From positions 75,862-139,861 of the forward strand of contig NZ_LKIR01000121.1 in assembly GCF_001462205.1 (NCBI RefSeq): a DNA stretch of 64,000 nt, given 5' to 3'. Below are positions 60,042-64,000 of the stretch, in pieces. The position numbers were made by a program, and so were the translations under genes. The notes beneath the pieces were generated by a model. That model made no database searches, was not told the DNA's origin, and saw only the letters and a program-made list of their open reading frames with translations. Within the stretch, counting starts at the first letter, position 1; every line of letters begins with the position of its first letter. Source of the DNA: Haloparvum sedimenti. GTDB taxonomy: Archaea; Halobacteriota; Halobacteria; Halobacteriales; Haloferacaceae.

Positions 60042-61097
60042 ATGGACGAGCCGACGAGACTGGTTCGGGACGCGACGAACCGGTACAAGCTGAAGGTCTC
60101 GCTCCCCGGAGGGCGCTATCAGCTCTCCCTCGACGACCGCGGCGTGATACTGCTGACCGACGAGCTCGGGTACTCGGAGCGTGAGACGGTTCCCGACCCG
60201 ATCGTCCCGGCCCTCGTGGCGATGGGCGACGCGTGGTTTCCCCGGGAGCGGGACGTCGACGCGATACTCAGCGACCTCCCGGCGAACGGTCACCTCTCTC
60301 CCGCCGAGAGCGAGGCGGTCCGGTCGTACCTGACCACGAGTTACGTCCAGGAGCGGAACGTCTCCCGAGTGCTCGACGTAGCCGACCGGCCCCCGGTCGG
60401 CTCGATCACGGAAGACGATCTGACGGTACAGTCGCTCCCGTCGCTTCCGGACGGCATCGCGAGCGACGACGACGGGGCAGAGACCGGGCGTGCCGGGCCG
60501 GCGGGCGCCGCCTCGGATGCAACCTCCGAGACGGAGACGCCACCGGAGCGGCCCGAGGAAGAGGAGTCGGCCGGATCCCCGGAGCGGGACGGCGCCGCGA
60601 ATCGCTTCGAGGAGATCCCGGGGATCGGACCGGACCGATCCGCCCGGCTCGCCGCGGCCGACGTCTCGTCGCTGTCGGAGCTCGCGGAGCTGCGCCCGAC
60701 AGATCTCGCCGCTACGAGCGACCTGTCCGAGGGCGTGGCCGCGGTCGCCATCGAGGGAGCTCGCGAGCTGATCGGACAGGTTCCACCGACGGAGGAACGG
60801 CTCGCCGCGCAGACGGGCGTGTCGGCCGCCGAGTTCGACAGCGCGCTCGCCCCGCTCGCCGCCGCCGGGGTTCCACCCTCGGAGGCCGCACCCACGCTCC
60901 GGGCGATCTTCGGCCCGACCGTCGGCGACATCGAGACCGTCAGCGGCGTGCAGGCGTACTTCCTCTGGGAAGCGGGATACCGGACGCCGAAGGACATCGC
61001 GGACGCCTCACTCGAGGAACTGGAAGCGATTTATCAGGTCGGCAGCGCGACCGCACCCCGGATACGGGATGCCGCGACCGAACTCATCGGGGAGTGA
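60042..61097 (+). CDS. helix-hairpin-helix domain protein
   Basis: 351 residues. The N-terminal domain (about 1-115; RYKLKVSLPGGRYQLSLDDR, DAWFPRERDVDAILSDL) is unassigned. A Ser/Pro/Glu-rich linker (about 140-195) leads to a helix-hairpin-helix region (FEEIPGIGPDRSARLAAADV, about 199-220). A second HhH-like repeat lies near the C-terminus (GYRTPKDIADASLEELEAIY, then GSATAPRIRDAA). HhH motifs bind DNA non-specifically. No catalytic domain is seen. ATG at 60042. It could be an adaptor in DNA repair; this is inference. Confidence 0.75.
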   Translation: MDEPTRLVRDATNRYKLKVSLPGGRYQLSLDDRGVILLTDELGYSERETVPDPIVPALVAMGDAWFPRERDVDAILSDLPANGHLSPAESEAVRSYLTTSYVQERNVSRVLDVADRPPVGSITEDDLTVQSLPSLPDGIASDDDGAETGRAGPAGAASDATSETETPPERPEEEESAGSPERDGAANRFEEIPGIGPDRSARLAAADVSSLSELAELRPTDLAATSDLSEGVAAVAIEGARELIGQVPPTEERLAAQTGVSAAEFDSALAPLAAAGVPPSEAAPTLRAIFGPTVGDIETVSGVQAYFLWEAGYRTPKDIADASLEELEAIYQVGSATAPRIRDAATELIGE

Positions 61098-61130
61098 CAG
61101 CCGATCGGGCGAAAGCGCCTGAACGTTCGT

Positions 61131-61943
61131 TCACATCACTCCGGACACGATCAGGACGTATAGCAGCGTGAACAGCGTCGCGTTGTAGAGTCCGTGAGCG
61201 AGACTCGGCACGAGGATGTTGCCGGTGTACTCGTAGCTCGCGCCGAAGACGTAGCTCGGGACCAGAAGCACCCCCAGCGACAGCAGGTTTCCGGCGGGGT
61301 CGCCGCCGCTGAGCGCGAACCAGTGGAGCCCGGCGAAGACGGTACCCGCGAGCACCACGGAGGCGACGGGCCCGAACACCTCGCGGAGCCGTCCCTGGAC
61401 GACGCCGCGGAACAGCAGCTCCTCGCCCGGCCCGACCAGCAGGATCGAGGCGGGTATCATCAGGAGGAGCAGCTCGGGGTTTTCGAGCCCGATCTCCACG
61501 GCGCTGTTCTGTCCCGTCTCCGCGTCGATGGACTGCGCGAGCAGCCCCGCGATCGTCCCGGCGATCATGGGGCCGCCGACGAACGCGGCGAGGTACGCGC
61601 CGACCGCGGCCGCGCCGTCGCGCAGGTTCGGCCACGCGAAGCCGACCGAGAAGGGGATCCCAGGCCCTCCGTCTCCGAGCAGGTCGTTGACGAGGGCGCT
61701 GACGCGTTCGCGATTGCGGACGTACGCGAGCGCGACCAGCACGCAGCCGACGCCCTGGACGAACGCCAGCGAGAGCACGATGTTGAGCGTCGGCGAGATG
61801 TCGACCCCGGCGAGGATCAGGGCGAGCGCGGCGACGTTGAGGAGGAGGAACCCGAAGAAGAGCCCCCCGGCCCCGAGCACCAGGCTGCTCACGACCGCGA
61901 GCAGCGCGGGGAGGGGGCCGGTGGCGGCAGTGGAGCGACTCAT
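61131..61943 (-). CDS. CPBP-family intramembrane metalloprotease (Abi/CAAX-like)
   Basis: 270 residues with seven to eight helices. The CPBP motifs are GPGEELLFRGVVQGRLRE (Glu-Glu-x3-Arg, near residue 166), FAGLHWFAL with His, and VPSLAHGLYN with the second His. Members cleave prenylated or other membrane proteins, or act in bacteriocin immunity; the substrate here is unknown. ATG at 61943. A 14-bp direct repeat lies 54 bases upstream. Convergent with the HhH gene (33-base gap). Confidence 0.85.
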   Translation of the reverse strand: MSRSTAATGPLPALLAVVSSLVLGAGGLFFGFLLLNVAALALILAGVDISPTLNIVLSLAFVQGVGCVLVALAYVRNRERVSALVNDLLGDGGPGIPFSVGFAWPNLRDGAAAVGAYLAAFVGGPMIAGTIAGLLAQSIDAETGQNSAVEIGLENPELLLLMIPASILLVGPGEELLFRGVVQGRLREVFGPVASVVLAGTVFAGLHWFALSGGDPAGNLLSLGVLLVPSYVFGASYEYTGNILVPSLAHGLYNATLFTLLYVLIVSGVM

Positions 61944-61996
61944 GTCTCCCCCTTCGGGCCGGCGAATGGTTAACGATTCGCCTGCGACCGGTCCCA

Positions 61997-62024
61997 CCGC
62001 GTCCTTATCTCCGCGTCCTTATCT
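61997..62024 (+). repeat. 14-bp direct repeat, two units
   Basis: CCGCGTCCTTATCT occurs twice head to tail. The second unit overlaps the 3' end of the Nudix gene. Read on the minus strand each contains AGATAAGG, a possible TATA-like element upstream of the CPBP gene. Confidence 0.6.
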
Positions 62025-62612
62025 CCGCGTCAGCTCGTACTGCGTCACCGCCAACGCCGTGCGCCCGTCCCGGCAGTCGCCGTCGACGACCGCCGCAAGC
62101 AGGTCGTCGTAGTCGGCCGTCCGCACCCGGATCGACTCGTTGTGGTCCAAGTCCTGCTCCGCGGTCGGCTCACACCCGGTCGCGACGAAGTGGTGGTGGA
62201 CGGAGTTCGCGATGCCGTTCGAGGGCTCGACCGTGATCAGGTGCTCGAACGCCTCGGCCTCGTAGCCGGTCTCCTCCGCGAGTTCGCGGGCGGCCGCCGC
62301 CCTCAGATCCGCGAGCGAGGGAGCGTCGCCGCTCCCGCCGCCCGCGTCCTCCGGCTCCATGCCCCCGGCCGGCAGCCCGCGGTTGACGCGGCCGACCGCC
62401 TGCCGCCACTCCTCGATGACGACCGCGTCGCCGTCGGGCGTGAACGGGAGGATCACGACCGCGGGCGGTTCGTCGACGTAGTGGTACTCTGCGTCGGTCC
62501 CGTCCGGGAACCGCACCTCGTCCCGGCGCACGTCGAAGCCGGGACACGCGTAGTCGATCCCGGTCGCGGTCGTCTCCCACGCCACCTCCTCCGTCGCGGA
62601 CTCGTCGGTCAT
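62019..62612 (-). CDS. Nudix hydrolase (ADP-ribose pyrophosphatase-like)
   Basis: 197 residues. The Nudix box is recognisable as RGLPAGGMEPEDAGGG followed by DLRAAAARELAEETGYEAEA: the REL-EETGY half is canonical. The stretch between the first Gly and the Arg-Glu is longer than the standard G-x5-E-x7-RE and the first Glu is displaced. EEWRQAVGRVNRGLPAGGME fits ADP-sugar pyrophosphatases. A Mg2+-dependent housekeeping hydrolase is expected. ATG at 62612. Confidence 0.82.
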   Translation of the reverse strand: MTDESATEEVAWETTATGIDYACPGFDVRRDEVRFPDGTDAEYHYVDEPPAVVILPFTPDGDAVVIEEWRQAVGRVNRGLPAGGMEPEDAGGGSGDAPSLADLRAAAARELAEETGYEAEAFEHLITVEPSNGIANSVHHHFVATGCEPTAEQDLDHNESIRVRTADYDDLLAAVVDGDCRDGRTALAVTQYELTRR

Positions 62613-62695
62613 ACGCGCCGCTCCGACCGCGCCGGACATAAAACGCGGCGGGACCGTTCGAAGGACGCTTGTACGCCGCGGTCGGTAGATCGGCC

Positions 62696-62839
62696 ATGAA
62701 CGTCCTCCTACACGAGGGACACGAGCACACGGAAGCCGCGACCGCCGCGGTCGGCACGGAGACGATGGCCCTCGCCGCGGTCGGCGTCCTCCTGATCGCG
62801 GCCGCGATCGGGTACGCAGTGTTCCGGTTCGGGGAGTAA
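62696..62839 (+). CDS. 47-residue single-span membrane protein
   Basis: ATG at 62696, stop TAA at 62837-62839. The N-terminus MNVLLHEGHEHTEAATAAVG has three histidines that could bind metal. The C-terminal half is one transmembrane helix (MALAAVGVLLIAAAIGYAVF) with an FRFGE tail. No family recognised, and no strong TATA box, though a GC-balanced spacer precedes it. Moderate support from codon pattern and membrane topology. Confidence 0.55.
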   Translation: MNVLLHEGHEHTEAATAAVGTETMALAAVGVLLIAAAIGYAVFRFGE

Positions 62840-62911
62840 GGCGGGCGCTGACGGTTCTGTCGGTTGTGGATGGGACGGACCTGCTGGTGGGGAGTGTAGA
62901 AATGCGGGAAG

Positions 62912-62984
62912 TGGGCCGGCACGAATTTGAATCGTGGTTACGGCCACCCGAAGGCCGAAGGATACCAAGCTACCCCACCGGCCC
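62912..62984 (-). tRNA. tRNA-Pro (CGG anticodon)
   Basis: A 73-base cloverleaf on the minus strand: acceptor GGGCCGG/CCGGCCC, anticodon stem CGGCC/GGCCG around TTCGGGT (anticodon CGG), and T-stem CACGA/TCGTG around TTCAAAT. No intron, no encoded CCA. A TATA-like GGGTTAAAGG lies upstream near 63011-63020. Confidence 0.93.
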
Positions 62985-63080
62985 GCACTCTGAGTGACGG
63001 CGCACGTTCCTTTAACCCTTCCGAAACCGAGAACTCCGCGACAGGATCTCCCACGCTCGCCGCGGCGCCCGCCCGCGGTT

Positions 63081-63539
63081 TCACTCGCGGTTTGACTCGT
63101 CGATCCCGACTTCGAAGTAGCGGTCGCGGTGGGCGCGACAGCCGGGGTTGAACGCGGCGCCGCAGTCGGGACAGAAGTCCTCGCAGGCGAAGTACTCCGG
63201 CGGCGTCATGGTCTCGCCGCAGACGCCGCACAGCACCGCCGGCTCCGAGAAGCGGTCGCGAGGCCACGGCTCGGCGGGATGGTCAGCGACCGCGTCGTGG
63301 CAGCGGTCGCAGGGGTAGAAGGCCTCACAGCAGCCGAACCGGAGCGCCACCACGTCCACGGGGTCCTCCCAGTGGGCACATCGCGTCTCGGGATCGACCG
63401 CGACGCCGCGGAGGGGCACAGAAAAGCGCGGGTCCGCGGCCGGAGGCTCCGTGGTTCGGCGGTCCGCGGTCCGGTCGCCGTCGCTCGTGTGGTCGGCAGC
63501 GGTCGCGTCGCCCGTGTCCTCGTCGCTCCGGTTCTCCAT
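63081..63539 (-). CDS. CHY-type zinc-finger protein
   Basis: 152 residues. After an acidic disordered N-terminus (about 1-38), the sequence has TRCAHWEDPVDVVALRFGCC, then FYPCDRCHDAVADH, AVLCGVCGETMTPPEYFAC and DFCPDCGAAFNPGCRAHRDR. This is the CHY zinc-finger pattern, with enough Cys and His for three zinc ions. CHY domains occur in eukaryotic ubiquitin ligases and the Hot13 mitochondrial protein; archaeal function is unknown. ATG at 63539, two bases before the trmY stop. Confidence 0.88.
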   Translation of the reverse strand: MENRSDEDTGDATAADHTSDGDRTADRRTTEPPAADPRFSVPLRGVAVDPETRCAHWEDPVDVVALRFGCCEAFYPCDRCHDAVADHPAEPWPRDRFSEPAVLCGVCGETMTPPEYFACEDFCPDCGAAFNPGCRAHRDRYFEVGIDESNRE

Positions 63540-63541
63540 CC

Positions 63542-64000
63542 TCAGTAGCTGGTGTAGCCGTCGGTGTCCAGCCAGTTGTGCGCGACGGTGATCGCGTGGT
63601 CGGCGTGGAGCAGCTCGGGGCCGACGCGGACCCGACGCTCGGCGGCCTCCGCGAGCAGGTCCGCCTCAGCGTTCGAGAAGTCGTGGTGGTCCGAGAGGAC
63701 GAAGATCGGGTCCGCGGGCGGTTCGGCGTCGACGAGGGGGTCGCCGTCCTCGTGGAGCTGGACGACGGTCCCCTCGCTCGCGGCCGTCTCCAGCGTCTCC
63801 GCGACGCCCATTCGATACAGCTCGACGCCGGGCGAAACGTCGGCTGGCATGTGGCCGATGGCGCCGTCGCGCTCCTCCAGCGCGCCGCGGACGCGCGCGG
63901 CGATGTTTCGCTCGTCGGGGTGGAGGTGTCTGAGCTCGCCCCCCTCGAAGCGGACGGTGAACTCGTCCGCGAGGACGAGGTGGACGCGCACGTCCTCGCG
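63542..64000 (-). CDS. trmY: tRNA (pseudouridine(54)-N1)-methyltransferase, truncated by the window edge
   Basis: Partial. About 153 residues are visible and the frame runs off the right edge at 64000, so roughly the first 45 residues are missing. The SPOUT-type sequence shows REDVRVHLVLADEFTVRFEG, RHLHPDERNIAA, the SAM-knot region DPIFVLSDHHDFSNAEADLL, and the C-terminal ADHAITVAHNWLD. It methylates N1 of pseudouridine 54 in tRNA. An internal GTG at 63991 is not the true start. It lies immediately downstream of nothing visible and is followed by the CHY gene. Confidence 0.9.
   Translation of the reverse strand, partial: REDVRVHLVLADEFTVRFEGGELRHLHPDERNIAARVRGALEERDGAIGHMPADVSPGVELYRMGVAETLETAASEGTVVQLHEDGDPLVDAEPPADPIFVLSDHHDFSNAEADLLAEAAERRVRVGPELLHADHAITVAHNWLDTDGYTSY

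Overview
The window is a stretch of haloarchaeal main chromosome. It is very GC-rich, and the predicted proteins are strongly acidic (Asp/Glu-rich, Lys-poor). Most genes have a TATA-like box about 26 bases before a start codon with almost no leader. The gene content is euryarchaeal housekeeping: MptA, archaeal DnaG, an RPA3/RPAP3 pair, ribosomal S6e and S8e, Tsr3, Trm1, TrmY, Nog1, and siroheme-based heme synthesis. The overall look is of Halorubrum or a close relative, but no sequence here fixes the genus. I see no transposase, integrase, phage module or CRISPR array.

Layout. 0-9.7 kb: arginine decarboxylase, thioredoxin-domain protein, TrmB-type regulator, mptA, lipA, a MATE exporter, an NhaC antiporter and nog1. 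9.8-10.3 kb: copy 1 of a structured GC-rich repeat element. 10.4-19.4 kb: MaoC hydratase, CitE-like lyase and glutamate dehydrogenase; a thioredoxin-like protein and cysteine synthase; tsr3; a degenerate cis-prenyltransferase diverging from a DUF92 protein and GNAT pair; dnaG. 19.6-24.2 kb: DUF3311 plus sodium:solute symporter, truA, a Usp protein and hisS. 24.3-24.7 kb: copy 2 of the repeat element on the opposite strand. 24.8-36 kb: a Vms1-like release factor, rps8e, several haloarchaeal proteins of unknown function, gamma-glutamyltransferase, a site-2-type protease and two tandem moeA genes. 36-47 kb: an M23-like protein, a lipoate ligase, rps6e, the heme cluster (ahbAB-precorrin-2 dehydrogenase-hemA), HPP and TRAM membrane proteins, and lrp/glnA. 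47-64 kb: PAP2 and BrkB membrane proteins, trm1, small zinc-binding proteins, rpa3-rpap3, tRNA-Arg, glmM, a beta-CASP nuclease, a CPBP protease, a Nudix hydrolase, tRNA-Pro, and trmY running off the end.

How the genes work together. The three heme genes join glutamyl-tRNA to sirohydrochlorin/siroheme and on to the decarboxylated heme precursor. lipA and the lipoate ligase-like gene both concern lipoyl cofactor supply. Lrp and GlnA form a nitrogen-control pair. The MaoC, CitE and Gdh genes fit acyl-CoA and glutamate metabolism and would suit a methylaspartate-type cycle, but its diagnostic glutamate mutase is not in the window.

The least explained structure is the roughly 410-425 bp repeat element, present in two nearly full copies and one short fragment. 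Both long copies fold into the same hairpins although the stem sequences differ, which suggests selection on RNA or DNA structure. Several unrelated 10-75 bp tandem arrays also sit in spacers between genes.
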